Shown here: piece after piece, positions 17,785-26,987 of the stretch
Layout of the letters: each line of letters starts with the position of its first letter
Position numbering within the stretch: the first letter of the stretch is position 1
Origin: Methylobacterium sp. R2-1
GTDB taxonomy: Bacteria > Pseudomonadota > Alphaproteobacteria > Rhizobiales > Beijerinckiaceae
DNA: 64,000 bases
Assembly (NCBI RefSeq): GCF_014191355.1
Contig: NZ_JACHWM010000009.1
Location: forward strand, 181,507 to 245,506
Reading direction: 5' to 3'
Translations under genes and position numbers: made by a program
Notes under the pieces: model-generated
The model's database searches: none
What the model was told of the DNA's origin: nothing
The model's input: only the letters and a program-made list of their open reading frames with translations

Positions 17785-19020
17785 TCATCGCGCGGTGCCC
17801 TTCAGCCAGGCCGCGAGCACACCGCGCTCCTCGTCGGTCATCCCGGTCACGTTGTTGGGCGGCATGTTGTGCGTCAGCACGACCTGCAGGCGGATCGCCT
17901 CGGCCTGACGGCCGATGGCCTCGGCGGTATCGAGCCGGACGCCTTTCGGCGCAACGCCGATCCCGTCCCAGATCGGCTCGGCCGCATGGCACATGGCGCA
18001 GCGCCCGGCGACGAGTTCGACGATGTGATCCGGCGGCGTCGCGGACGCCAGGGTGACGGCCGGCGGGCCTTCGGCCTGCGGCGGCAGGCCCAGCACCGAA
18101 CGGCCTCCGGCGCTTCCGACGAGGGCGAGGACGAAGGCGGTGGCCAGCCCCGCGGAGGCGACGGCCCAGGCCCACCAGGGCGAGCGCGCATGGTCGGCAT
18201 GGCGCACGTTGTAGAAGAAGCGGATCACCGCGCCCGAGGCGGTGACCAGTGCGACGATGAGCGGGATCGCCGCCTTGGAGTCGAACAGCAGCGGATAGTG
18301 GTTCGCGATCATCATGAGCACGACCGGCAGGGTCAGGTAGTTGTTCTGCGCCGAGCGCTGCTTGGCCTGCCGGCCGAGGCTCGGGTCCGGTCGCTCCCCC
18401 TTGAGCAGCGCGGCGACGACCTTGCGCTGGTTCGGGATGATGATGAAGAAGACGTTGCCGGCCATCCAGGTCGCCATCAGGGCCCCGGTATGGATCAGGG
18501 CGCCGCGGCCGCTGAACACCTGCGAGAAGCCGAAGGCGGAAAGCGTGATGGCCAGCAGCCCCACGGCGGCGAGGCCCGTTTCGCTCTCGCCGAGCCGCGA
18601 GCGGCAGATGCGGTCATAGACCAGCCAGCCGAGCGCCAGGGCCCCGATGCCGAGCGCCGCCGCGACCGGAGCCGGCAGGTCCATCACCGCCGGGTCGACG
18701 AGGTAGAGGCGCGATTGCGCGTAGTAGATCCAGGCGAGCAGGACGAAGCCCGACAGCCACGTCGTGTAGGCCTGCCACTTGTGCCAGGTGAGGTCGGGGG
18801 AGAGATGGCCCGGCGCGACGAAATACTTGCGCATCTCGTAAAAGCCGCCGCCATGCACCTGCCAAGCCGCAGCGCCTTCGCCGGCCGGGATCTCCGGCGT
18901 CCGCTTCAGCGACGCGTCGAGGTGCATGAAGAAGAACGACGAGCCGATCCAGGCCATCGCCGCAACGATGTGGAGCCAGCGCAGCAGCATGCTCCCCCAT
19001 TCCCAGACGAAGCTCTCCAC
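17785..19020 (-). CDS. puuD: Urate hydroxylase PuuD (membrane urate oxidase with cytochrome c domain)
   Basis: 411 aa. Oxidises urate to 5-hydroxyisourate and passes electrons to the respiratory chain instead of making peroxide. The first 300 or so residues are the membrane domain (WLHIVAAMAWIGSSFFFMHLD, KWQAYTTWLSGF, MAGNVFFIIIPNQRKVVAAL), with about eight hydrophobic helices. The C-terminal part is a c-type cytochrome with CAMCH at about residue 340 and a likely distal methionine in NMPPNNVTGM. It heads the minus-strand run with the aminohydrolase and lyase genes and is divergent from a LysR gene. Confidence 0.93.
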   Translation of the reverse strand: MESFVWEWGSMLLRWLHIVAAMAWIGSSFFFMHLDASLKRTPEIPAGEGAAAWQVHGGGFYEMRKYFVAPGHLSPDLTWHKWQAYTTWLSGFVLLAWIYYAQSRLYLVDPAVMDLPAPVAAALGIGALALGWLVYDRICRSRLGESETGLAAVGLLAITLSAFGFSQVFSGRGALIHTGALMATWMAGNVFFIIIPNQRKVVAALLKGERPDPSLGRQAKQRSAQNNYLTLPVVLMMIANHYPLLFDSKAAIPLIVALVTASGAVIRFFYNVRHADHARSPWWAWAVASAGLATAFVLALVGSAGGRSVLGLPPQAEGPPAVTLASATPPDHIVELVAGRCAMCHAAEPIWDGIGVAPKGVRLDTAEAIGRQAEAIRLQVVLTHNMPPNNVTGMTDEERGVLAAWLKGTAR

Positions 19021-19095
19021 GGCTGCTTCCTTCCCTGTCCGGCTGCGATCCTACCGCTGCGAGCGGGCTTGTATGCCCATCAAATTCCTTGCCAG

Positions 19096-19115
19096 TTTTC
19101 GAAATTTTCGTGAAA
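19096..19115. promoter_or_regulatory. Candidate LysR-type operator between puuD and the LysR gene
   Basis: The divergent gap 19021-19156 holds an AT-rich patch unlike its GC-rich surroundings, with the perfect palindrome TTTCGAAA (19097-19104) followed by TTTTCGTGAAA. LysR regulators usually bind interrupted palindromes of this kind between themselves and their target. The assignment is positional only. Confidence 0.35.
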
Positions 19116-19156
19116 TCCGAAGGCAGTATTGGGCGGCGGCAGGGCGCGGAGGGGAG

Positions 19157-20084
19157 ATGCTGTCTCTGGAGAGTGTCCGCATCTTCATGCGCGCGGCGGA
19201 GACCGGCAGCTTCTCGGCGGCCGGCCGCTCGCTTCGCCTGTCGCCCTCGGTGGTCAGCTACCGCATCCAGACGCTGGAGGCGCATCTCGGCTGCCTGCTG
19301 CTCACTCGCACGACACGGCGGATGAACCTGACGGAAGCCGGCCGCGTCTTCTACGACCGCTGCCTCGACATCGCGGCGTCCGTGGAGCGGGCGGAGAAGA
19401 GCGTCGAGACCGAGGGCGCCGCGCGGGACGCTGAAGGTCACCGCCCCGCTGAGCCTGGGCCGGCGCGTCGTGGCGCCGCTGATTCCCGCCTTCCGCGAGC
19501 GCCATCCAGAGGCGGACGTCCACCTTCGACTCTCCGATCATCTGCTCGACCTCGTGCAGGAGGCGGTCGACGTGGCGGTCCGCCTCGCGCAGATGCGCGA
19601 TTCGACCTTCACCCTGCGCAAGGTCGCCGAGATCGAACGGATCCTGTGCGCGTCGCCGGACTATCTCGCCGAGCATCCGGCGCCCGAGAGCCCGGCCGAG
19701 CTCATCGATCATTCCTGCCTGCTGCTGCGCTTTCCCGGATCCGAGCAGTTCCGCTGGACCCTGCGCGACGGCGATGAGGCCGTGACGCTGCCGGTCTCCG
19801 GGCGCATCGACGCGGATGACGGCGACGTGCTGACCGAATGGGCGATGAAGGGACAGGGCATCGTCCTCAAGCCCGTCTTCGAGGTCGCGTCCCACCTTGC
19901 CGACGGCCGCCTCGTGCCGATCCTGCCGGGCACGCCGCCCGCGCCGGCGACCCTCGGCGTGGTCTATCCCTCGCGAAAGATGCTGCCCGCGCGCGCCAAG
20001 AGCTTCGTCGAGATGACGACCGAGGCCCTGCGCGCCCATGTCGGCGCCCAACTTGCCCTGATCGGCCGGCGCCTGATGCGGTAG
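19157..20084 (+). pseudogene. LysR-family regulator of the purine cluster, frameshifted
   Basis: Starts at ATG 19157 after GGAGGGGAG. The N-terminal helix-turn-helix (SLESVRIFMRAAETGSFSAA, SVVSYRIQTLEAHLG, LLTRTTRRMNLTEAG) is complete. The usual hinge PRGTLKVTAPLSLGRR and the whole ligand-binding domain (VVAPLIPAFRERHPEADVHL onward to RRLMR) continue in another frame. The switch lies in the GC run near 19415-19422 and equals one base. It may be a true mutation or a sequencing error. If real, the cluster has lost its local regulator. Confidence 0.8.
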
Positions 20085-20147
20085 GATTGCGGAGCGAAAG
20101 CACCGTCCCGGATCGGGGAGGAGACTCCGGAAGGCCGCTCGCGCGGA

Positions 20148-21560
20148 TTAACCCGCCGCGGGCAGCCGGTCCTTCAGGCGCAGCCACGCGATCCGCTCGA
20201 TCTGGCGCAAAGCCTCCTGGAACTCCTGCTCGGGCTCGTTGCGCAGCCGGGCCTCGAACCCTGCCAGGATCGCCTCCCGGCTGCTGCCCTTGATCGCTAT
20301 GACGAAGGGTAGATCGAAGCGCGCGCGGTAGGCCGCGTTCAGCCGCTCGAACCGCGCCAGCTCCTCGACGGACAGCGCGCCGAGGCCAGCGCTGCCCTGC
20401 TCGGCGGTGGAGGCCTGCGTCAACTGCCCGGCCTGGGCGAGGCGTCCGGCGAGTTCGGGATGGGCGCGGATGAGGGCGCGCTGCCGCTCGGCGGCCAGGC
20501 CGCGCAGGGCGGCGACGAGGGCGGCATGGAGCCCCTCCGCGCTGTCTTCGCGCGCGGTCAGGCCGGCCTGCCACGCCCGGAGCGCGATCTCCGGCGTATC
20601 CTCGAAGATGTCGCCGAACCGGGTCAGGAATTGCGACGCGCTCATGGTGCTCGGGCGCAGGGTCTCGGCCGGGTGCCGCACCGTCCAGTGCCGGGCGATG
20701 TCGATGCGGCGCGCCAGCCAGACGTCGTCATGGGCGGCGACGTGGTCGAGGAAGCGCGAGAGCGCGGCGATGCGGCCGGGCCGGCCGACCAGACGGCAGT
20801 GGAGGCCCACCGACATCATCTTCGGCACGGTGGCACCCTCCGCGTAGAGCGCGTCGAAGGTGTCGCGCAGGTAGGTGAAGAAGTGGCCGCCGGTGTTGAA
20901 GCCCTGCGCGGTGGCGAAGCGCATGTCGTTTGCGTCGAGGGTGTAGGGCACGACGAGGCCGGTGCCGGCCCGCCCGTACAGCCAGTAGGGCAGGTCGTCG
21001 GCGTAGGAATCGGCGAGATAGGCGAAGCCCCGTTCCAGGCCGAGTTCCAGCGTGTTGACCGAGGAGCGGCCGGTGTACCAGCCGAGGGGGCGCTCGCCCG
21101 TCACCGCCTCGTGCAGGCGGATCGCCGCGTCCATCTGCGCCGCCTCCTCCGCCCGGGGCATGTCGCGGTAATCGATCCACTTCAGGCCGTGGCTGGCGAT
21201 TTCCCAGGCCGCCTCCCGCATCGCGGCGACGGCCTCCGGGTTTTGCGCCAGCGCCGTGGCGACGCCGAACACGGTCACCGGCACGCCGCGTTCCGTGAAC
21301 AACCGCCACAGCCGCCAGAAGCCGGCGCGCGCGCCGTACTCGTAGAGCGATTCCATGTTCATGTGGCGCTGGCCCGGCCAGGGCACCGCCCCGACGATCT
21401 CGGACAGGAACGCCTCGGAGGCGGTATCCCCGTGCAGGATACAGTTCTCGCCCCCCTCCTCGTAATTGAGCACGATCTGCACGGCGATGCGGGCACCGCC
21501 GGGCCACTCCGCCCGAGGCGGCGTACGGCCGTATCCGATCATGTCGCGGGAGGTGTGCAT
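20148..21560 (-). CDS. Fused allantoinase (PuuE type) and OHCU decarboxylase
   Basis: 470 aa, start ATG 21560. Residues 1 to about 300 are a polysaccharide-deacetylase-fold allantoinase (RDMIGYGRTPPRAEWPGGARI, NYEEGGENCILHGD, SEAFLSEIVG, ASHGLKWIDYRDM, the GWYTGRSSVNT segment). Residues of about 305-470 are 2-oxo-4-hydroxy-4-carboxy-5-ureidoimidazoline decarboxylase (SASQFLTRFGDIFEDTPEIA, the active-site region IRAHPELAGRLA, STAEQGSAGL, FVIAIKGSSREAIL). The fusion covers the third urate-degradation step, yielding (S)-allantoin, and the hydrolysis of allantoin to allantoate. It is divergent from the HIU hydrolase gene. Confidence 0.93.
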   Translation of the reverse strand: MHTSRDMIGYGRTPPRAEWPGGARIAVQIVLNYEEGGENCILHGDTASEAFLSEIVGAVPWPGQRHMNMESLYEYGARAGFWRLWRLFTERGVPVTVFGVATALAQNPEAVAAMREAAWEIASHGLKWIDYRDMPRAEEAAQMDAAIRLHEAVTGERPLGWYTGRSSVNTLELGLERGFAYLADSYADDLPYWLYGRAGTGLVVPYTLDANDMRFATAQGFNTGGHFFTYLRDTFDALYAEGATVPKMMSVGLHCRLVGRPGRIAALSRFLDHVAAHDDVWLARRIDIARHWTVRHPAETLRPSTMSASQFLTRFGDIFEDTPEIALRAWQAGLTAREDSAEGLHAALVAALRGLAAERQRALIRAHPELAGRLAQAGQLTQASTAEQGSAGLGALSVEELARFERLNAAYRARFDLPFVIAIKGSSREAILAGFEARLRNEPEQEFQEALRQIERIAWLRLKDRLPAAG

Positions 21561-21661
21561 CGGTGATCCCCGGATCTGCCGCGTGGGCTGCACGGATGGG
21601 TGGGCGGAGCGCAGGATAGCGCCCCTTGCTCCGAGGATCTGTCGGACTTTTCCGAAGTTGC

Positions 21662-21677
21662 TCCCGGAAATCCGGGA
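21662..21677. promoter_or_regulatory. Perfect 7-2-7 palindrome between the allantoinase fusion and hiuH genes
   Basis: TCCCGGA-AA-TCCGGGA, with exact seven-base arms, lies in the 219-base divergent gap 21561-21779, about 100 bases from each start codon. It is a candidate regulator-binding site for the purine genes. The regulator is unknown. Confidence 0.4.
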
Positions 21678-21779
21678 TGGTGCGCGGAAAACGATCTGCC
21701 ACTGTCGCGGAGCCGGCACGGCGCGATGGTATGGGAAAGAGGGTCACGATCGCGGGGTGGCCTTGGAGGAACTGCTGGC

Positions 21780-22196
21780 ATGGCCGACCCGACACCCTCC
21801 ACACCCTCGGGCGCGCCGCCGGACACGAGGCGGCTCACGACCCACGTGCTCGACACAGCCACAGGACGTCCGGCGGCGGGCCTGACCCTTCATCTCGTGC
21901 GCGTCGAGGGTGCCGCCCGCACGCATCTCAAGACCGTCGCGACCAATGCCGACGGCCGCTGCGATGCGCCCCTCCTATCGGGCGAGGCGATGGAGCCCGG
22001 TACCTACGAAATCGCCTTCGAGGTCGGCACCTACTTCGCCCGCTCGGAGAGGGGGAGCGCTGGCGGCCCGCCCTCCTTTCTCGACACCGTGCCCGTGCGC
22101 TTCCTGGTGGCGCCGGAGGGCCCGGACACCCCTGCTCATCTCCACGTGCCGCTCCTGATCTCCCCCTACGGCTACAGCACCTACCGCGGCAGCTAG
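21780..22196 (+). CDS. uraH: 5-hydroxyisourate hydrolase
   Basis: 138 aa, transthyretin-related. Opens 5-hydroxyisourate made by PuuD to give OHCU. Start ATG 21780 follows GGAGGA; the frame is open further upstream without support. Family motifs are [18 protein letters not shown] near the N-terminus with the active-site histidine, the [10 protein letters not shown] segment, [16 protein letters not shown] and the diagnostic C-terminal YRGS. It is divergent from the allantoinase fusion gene, giving consecutive pathway steps on both sides of one control region. Confidence 0.94.
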   Translation: MADPTPSTPSGAPPDTRRLTTHVLDTATGRPAAGLTLHLVRVEGAARTHLKTVATNADGRCDAPLLSGEAMEPGTYEIAFEVGTYFARSERGSAGGPPSFLDTVPVRFLVAPEGPDTPAHLHVPLLISPYGYSTYRGS

Positions 22197-22229
22197 GGAC
22201 TTAACATCATAGGGCTATGGCGTGGACAT

Positions 22230-23238
22230 AGTGCTCATTCGGCTCTGGCGCGGCCCACCACCGTTTTCACGCTCTGGCCCGCCAAGGCTACACTGAAGCC
22301 GCCGATCGCAGCGCGGTGCCCACCTGTATCCCGTGCCCAAGAGCAGGACATATGCTGCCGGCCGCCGCGCCTTTCGTTCAGCGCGTGCTCTTCGCGCAGG
22401 AAGCGGCCGAAGAGCGTGAAGATGAACTCGGCCTGCCGACAGGTCTTGTCGTCCCAATCTCGATCCTGACGCTTCTCCGCGATGAGCTTCTCACCGATCG
22501 CCTCGATGGTGACAGTGGATGTTGGGGCTGGCGCGAGCGGTGATGCATTCGACGCGATCGGTAGAAAACCGACGGTACCGTGATCGGGTCCGCCACGGCG
22601 ACAATCGGTTCGGCAACAGGCCGTTCCGATTCGTTTTCGCATGCTTCCGTACCGAAGTCCGCCATGAGGTCCTCGTATGGCAGCGCGTCCGAGACGAAAC
22701 GGTCGCGCGTGCGCAGCAGAGCGTCCCCCAGGGCACGCAGGTAGATCGGCTCGGCGCGCGCCACGTTGCCCGGTGTCGGCAGTGCCCCGATCTCCTCGAC
22801 AATCTCGCGGATGCGTGCCTGCGAGGGTGCCAGGGCGCCGCTCTTCCGCATGGCGTCGAGGCAATCGCCGACACAGGCGATCTCAGCTTCCGCAAGCCCC
22901 GCCTTCGCCATAGCAGCGCGGTCATCCTCTGTCAGGCGCCCGTTCACGCCCCGGCTAGAGGCGACCCGATAGCTCCAGCCCATTGCCTGTTCCGCGGCCA
23001 TCTCGGCCGCCGGATCGAAGTCGGGTTCCTGGCGCGAAGGCTGCAATACGATCGAGCTTCGCCTCGTGGCCGAGGAGGGCCTTCCTGAACAGCGTCGCGA
23101 GTTGCTCCTTCGTGATGGCATCGGGCAGGCTCGTCATGAACAGTTCGGCGGCGGTCGCCAAGGCGAATGTCGCCGGCACGCGTCGTCGCCAGTGGTAGAC
23201 GGCGCCCCGGCGGTTAAGGTTCGTTGCGAGCGCCACTC
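22230..23238 (-). pseudogene. Decayed DUF6538-type tyrosine integrase
   Basis: Minus-strand fragments in several frames. The N-terminus ALATNLNRRGAVYHWRRRVP is the DUF6538 domain found at the front of site-specific integrases. It is followed by FMTSLPDAITKEQLATLFRK and, in another frame, FDPAAEMAAEQAMGWSYRVA through NVARAEPIYLRALGDALL. A third frame gives IEAIGEKLIAEKRQDRDWDD plus FIFTLFGRFLREE, the SAM-like core-binding domain. The catalytic domain is missing. It abuts the end of the purine cluster, so it marks a likely former integration boundary. Confidence 0.7.
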
Positions 23239-24045
23239 GGCCCGCCTCCTGTGTCCCACGCGTGTGACCCACCTCCGTGACCCAGTTGGACCACAGAAAT
23301 ACCCAGCCACAGGAGACACGAGCGAGATCAGGGACTTAGGAGGCTTGGCTGGGGCGCCAGGATTCTCACCCAGCATGACCTCAGCAGAAGGCTCTGACTA
23401 AGTTATTGTATTTGCAGGCGCTTTATCTTCGTGCGCACACGCAGTGGATACGATCCTGCGCTCATTGCCAAGGGCGCTCTCTGGCAATCCACAGGCGGCG
23501 GAAAGGCATCGCTTTCTTACCCGCTCAGGTCGATTTGAAGCATGTCGAGGGTCGGCAATGCGTCGATTTTGTTGAAAAACTCGGGACCGACCCGAAGCAG
23601 CATCACGAGCCGCTTTGGCTGGAGAGGGCCCTACTATCAGATCGCTTTGATCCCGCTGCTATCTCGGGATCTCATCGTCGATAGGAGGAAAACGTTCTGC
23701 AGTGGGCCCTCCTGAGCAACGCTCAGATTGCCGCCTGCGAGTTTTCAACGAAATCCGCCACTTGCAGACATGAGGTGCCTGCCCGAGATCGGACGTTCGC
23801 TGGCCGAGCGCGCCGATGGCTGCTTCGCCTCGATTTCGCGACCTTCATCGCTAAGGGGCGTCCTGGCCGGGGCTGGCTGAGCCGGCAGCGTGTCCAGTGT
23901 TGACGCCTAAGTTACTCCAATATGACCAGATCGATGTTTGAGCGCGGAACCCGTGCTGAGCATTCTCGCTGCGTATCCGAATGGCGTTCGCCATTTCGAT
24001 CATCGTTCGTGCGCGGGGATGAAGGACCGGTAGCTTGGTTTTCGC
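23239..24045. other. Stretch without a recognisable gene
   Basis: About 800 bases in which no open frame is supported by motif or composition. Probably eroded DNA next to the integrase relic. Confidence 0.4.
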
Positions 24046-25278
24046 CTAGTCATAGTCGCAGAGTTCAAGTGCGTTGTGCGCGGCTTCTGCCTCTGTGTCC
24101 CGATATGTCGTAGTTCCCGACTGATCGGATCGGATCGAGGCAAGCATCTGATTGCGTGCGTCCAGATCCTGCTGTGTGCGTGGGAAGATGATATTCGCGG
24201 CGTCCCTCACCGCCAACGCTTGGTTTGCCTCCATATATGGACGAACGATGCGTTCGTAGGCGGCGAAGGCTTCCTCGGGATTGTCGTGCGTGGCCAACTC
24301 GCCCGCCAGAACATAGGCTCCGACCAGCGCCATGCTCGTGCCCTGACCGGCCCGGAAGGACGGCGCACAGGCAGCGTCACCGACCAGCGCCACGCGTCCC
24401 TTAGACCAACTGGGCATCCGGATTTGGCTCACGGTATCGAAGTAGAGATCGTCGGCATGCCGCATCGCCTCCACCAAGCGGGGCACTTGCCAACCACCGT
24501 GTTCGAACAAGGCGGCGGTCCGCTCGATCTGCTCCGCCCGGTCGGCATGTGCGCTGAACGGCGGCCTCTCGGCCGCGAAGATCAGGAAGGCGAACAGATC
24601 CGGACAGTCGCGGATGGCAAAGACGCCTGCGATGCGCCCCGGTTCCGCATAGAGGACCGCCTCCTGCGAAAGGCCAAGGTTGTTTGGCACGGAAAAGATA
24701 TTGAAGGCGAACCCAAGATAATGGCTGTATGTTTCCTCTGATCCGAACACGAGGCGACGCGTGTTTGAATGAAGCCCATCGGCTCCGATCACGACGTCGT
24801 ATCGATCATGTATGCCGCTTCTGAAGCGCACGTGCACGCCGTTCTCGTCGCCGTTGATCGCCTCAATCGTGTCCTCGAAGCGGTAGCACACCGCACTCTC
24901 GCGGGTCAGGCTATAGAGCATGTCTGTGAGCGTACCGCGCGGGAGTTCGACATCCCGGCCAAGATCGTTGGACGTGAGGTCGTAGATCGGCACCGTCCCG
25001 ATTGTCTCACCCTGAGCGTCGACGAAGGTTAAGCCGCGCGACGCGATATGGGCGGCATCGATCTGCGGTCGCAAGCCCATGCGCTCTACCACCCCGAGCG
25101 CCGTGCCCCGGATGTCGATCGCATAGCCGCCGCTCCGGACTGCCGGCGCCCGCTCCACGACGGTGACGTCGAAGCCGTATCGGTTGAGCCAGTAGGCGAG
25201 CGTCGGTCCGGCGATGCTGGCGCCGGAGATCAGGACCCGGCGACGGGTGCCCGGCGATGAATGCACTAAGATCGACAT
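24046..25278 (-). CDS. FAD-dependent monooxygenase, TetX/aromatic hydroxylase type
   Basis: 410 aa from ATG 25278. The FAD fold is clear: dinucleotide motif VLISGASIAGPTLAYWLNRY with an acidic end VVER, the DG motif VVIGADGLHSNTRR near residue 170, and the GD motif RVALVGDAACAPSFRAGQGT near 300, where the GxG region is followed by ALVGAYVLAGEL. Group A flavoprotein hydroxylases of this shape act on aromatics, tetracyclines and other planar compounds; the substrate cannot be read. It is divergent from a TetR gene, with two matching operator-like repeats between them, so it is probably induced by its own substrate. Confidence 0.9.
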   Translation of the reverse strand: MSILVHSSPGTRRRVLISGASIAGPTLAYWLNRYGFDVTVVERAPAVRSGGYAIDIRGTALGVVERMGLRPQIDAAHIASRGLTFVDAQGETIGTVPIYDLTSNDLGRDVELPRGTLTDMLYSLTRESAVCYRFEDTIEAINGDENGVHVRFRSGIHDRYDVVIGADGLHSNTRRLVFGSEETYSHYLGFAFNIFSVPNNLGLSQEAVLYAEPGRIAGVFAIRDCPDLFAFLIFAAERPPFSAHADRAEQIERTAALFEHGGWQVPRLVEAMRHADDLYFDTVSQIRMPSWSKGRVALVGDAACAPSFRAGQGTSMALVGAYVLAGELATHDNPEEAFAAYERIVRPYMEANQALAVRDAANIIFPRTQQDLDARNQMLASIRSDQSGTTTYRDTEAEAAHNALELCDYD

Positions 25279-25295
25279 GGCCTGGCTCCTGCCAT

Positions 25296-25315
25296 AAGAT
25301 GCGTGCGTGCATCCA
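25296..25315. promoter_or_regulatory. Candidate TetR operator copy 1
   Basis: AAGATGC-gtgcgt-GCATCCA, two seven-base arms around a six-base spacer, in the divergent gap between the monooxygenase and TetR genes. It shares its layout and left arm with copy 2 at 25338. Confidence 0.55.
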
Positions 25316-25337
25316 ATACGCATCGTGGCACGGTGTC

Positions 25338-25357
25338 AAGATGCAGCATTGTATCTT
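25338..25357. promoter_or_regulatory. Candidate TetR operator copy 2
   Basis: AAGATGC-agcatt-GTATCTT, the same seven-six-seven layout as copy 1. The centres of the two copies are exactly 42 bases apart, four helical turns, so two dimers would bind the same face of the DNA. Confidence 0.55.
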
Positions 25358-25369
25358 ATAGGAGGCCAT

Positions 25370-25951
25370 GTGACTGGACGCCGACGCGGTGCAGACTTGG
25401 AGCAGGCGATCCTCGAAGCCGCTTGGAGTGAGCTGAGCGAGCGAGGATATGCTTACCTAACGATGGACGCCGTTGCGGCGCGGGCCGGCACGAGCCGGCC
25501 GGTCCTCGCCCGCCGCTGGGATGGGCGTGCAGCGCTCGCCACCGCCGCACTACGCCGTCGCATGGCTGATTACCCTGTCGATGTACCCGATCGCGGTGAC
25601 GTGCGGACCGAACTGGCGGAGATGCTTGGTCTCGCCGCAGAACGCGCCACAGCGCTGGCGGCGACTTTCGCCCTTTTCTCGACTGAGTATGCCCGCGACA
25701 AGGGTGGGACACCGAGCGATCTGCGTGCGACACTGCTGGCCGGAGAGACCAGCAGCCTGGCTTCGATCCTCGAACGCGGCGTTGCCCGCGGGGAGATCGA
25801 TGCCAACAAACTGACGCCGCCGATCGCCAGCCTGCTAGCGGACCTCTTCCGTCATCATGCCTTAATGACTTGGTCGGCGCCCGACGAGGATCTACGAGCA
25901 GCATGGATCGATACGATTTTTTTGCCACTTGCTAGCGTTCGTGTTGGGTAG
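25370..25951 (+). CDS. TetR-family transcriptional regulator
   Basis: 193 aa from GTG 25370, placed after a strong AGGAGG; an upstream start at 25307 would run through the operators and is unlikely. The N-terminal helix-turn-helix is LEQAILEAAWSELSERGYAY followed by LTMDAVAARAGTSRPVLARR with W. The C-terminal domain is the variable ligand pocket. It probably represses the divergent FAD monooxygenase gene and itself through the paired repeats between them. Confidence 0.88.
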   Translation: MTGRRRGADLEQAILEAAWSELSERGYAYLTMDAVAARAGTSRPVLARRWDGRAALATAALRRRMADYPVDVPDRGDVRTELAEMLGLAAERATALAATFALFSTEYARDKGGTPSDLRATLLAGETSSLASILERGVARGEIDANKLTPPIASLLADLFRHHALMTWSAPDEDLRAAWIDTIFLPLASVRVG

Positions 25952-26346
25952 GCGCGAAAGACACATCGAGCACGACGCGGTGAAGCTGCGTCTGCGCTGG
26001 CCTTTCCTGCTTTGCAGTCCTCTTTGAGAAGGTGGCAGACGGCCGTTCCCGCCTTCTGCAAAGCCAGAAGCCGCCGGACAGCTTTACATCCAACGTAGCC
26101 GATCAAATCGGTGCAGTTTGGTCTACCCACGACGTACCAGGGCATGCGATCTGCTTTGAGTATCCATAGGAAACATCCATAGAGAACCGGCGATGTGGAA
26201 TGCCCTATAGTGGACATCGCGAGGGTCCGCATGGGGGCGAAAGTGGCCGATCCTCACTGCCAAATAAAGTTGACTGGTACGGACTAGAGCTGCACCCGAG
26301 CGTGTTGGGACGGCTGGGGGTTTGAAACGTTGGAGGGTGGAGGAGG
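25952..26346. other. Stretch without a recognisable gene
   Basis: Nearly 400 bases with no supported open frame. It separates the TetR gene from an IS630 relic. Confidence 0.4.
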
Positions 26347-26496
26347 ATGCCGATGCCTTCACCCTTGTCTGTCGATCTACGCCACCGTGTCGTCTCTGCC
26401 GTTTCGGAGGGTGCCTCCTGTCATCAGGCTGTTGCCGAGCAGATGCCAGGGCACGCCGAATGCTTCGTCAGAGATGTTCGACAAATGCTAGGATGA
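26347..26496 (+). pseudogene. IS630-type transposase N-terminal remnant
   Basis: 49 codons from ATG 26347, reading MPMPSPLSVDLRHRVVSAVS and EGASCHQAVAEQM, the helix-turn-helix start of IS630-group transposases. The sequence then becomes unrelated and stops at 26496. No DDE domain or terminal repeats are seen. It is a different subgroup from the intact IS630 at 48796-49960. Confidence 0.65.
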
Positions 26497-26759
26497 GGGA
26501 GCATCAGGCGGTGCCCCAGCCTGCATGCTTACTGAGATTTTAGAACTGAGGAAATCGAGACCGGCGGTACTAACGGAAGGCCTGCCGGAGGCAACGGGCG
26601 ACCTAGCCGGAGAGGGACGTGCGGTATCACGCAGCCCAGTAGAGCGGTCGGAGCCATGCAGAGGGCGCGCACACGGCCGTTCGTCAGCACCGATTCAACC
26701 GACGTTTGTCCGTCACGGATAGCGAATATGAACCGCCTCCTTCAGCGACGGGGAATTTC

Positions 26760-26987
26760 ATGAGCGCTGCACAGGCGGAGACGGTGGCAGACTGGCGTGC
26801 GCGAGGCTACCGCGGCCTACGCGTCATGCGCTGCCCCGAATGCGGGTGCGGGACCCACAGCACGTGGGAAGACCTGAGCGCTGCTCCGGACGAGGATGTG
26901 GTCATCGTGGCTCAGCGTGTGCGCTGTCACGAGTGCCTACAACCGCCTGCCGGGCTCGCCGTCGTCACCTACAGGGAGGCTGCATAG
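26760..26987 (+). CDS. Small zinc-ribbon-like protein
   Basis: 75 aa from ATG 26760, preceded by GGGGAA; the frame can be extended upstream to a TTG at 26706 without support. Two CxxC pairs, CPEC near residue 24 and CHEC near 58, suggest one zinc ribbon. The segment VADWRARGYRGLRVMRCPEC is well formed. No partner gene is adjacent. Role unknown; nucleic-acid or protein binding is possible. Confidence 0.55.
   Translation: MSAAQAETVADWRARGYRGLRVMRCPECGCGTHSTWEDLSAAPDEDVVIVAQRVRCHECLQPPAGLAVVTYREAA

Noticed and set aside
18614..19441. Open frame on the minus strand across the puuD start
   Set aside because: It covers the divergent promoter and the LysR gene in a wrong register, and both true genes are clear.
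22378..23121. Treating the 247-residue minus-strand frame as an intact gene
   Set aside because: Its sequence is the middle of a DUF6538 integrase, whose start and end lie in other frames.
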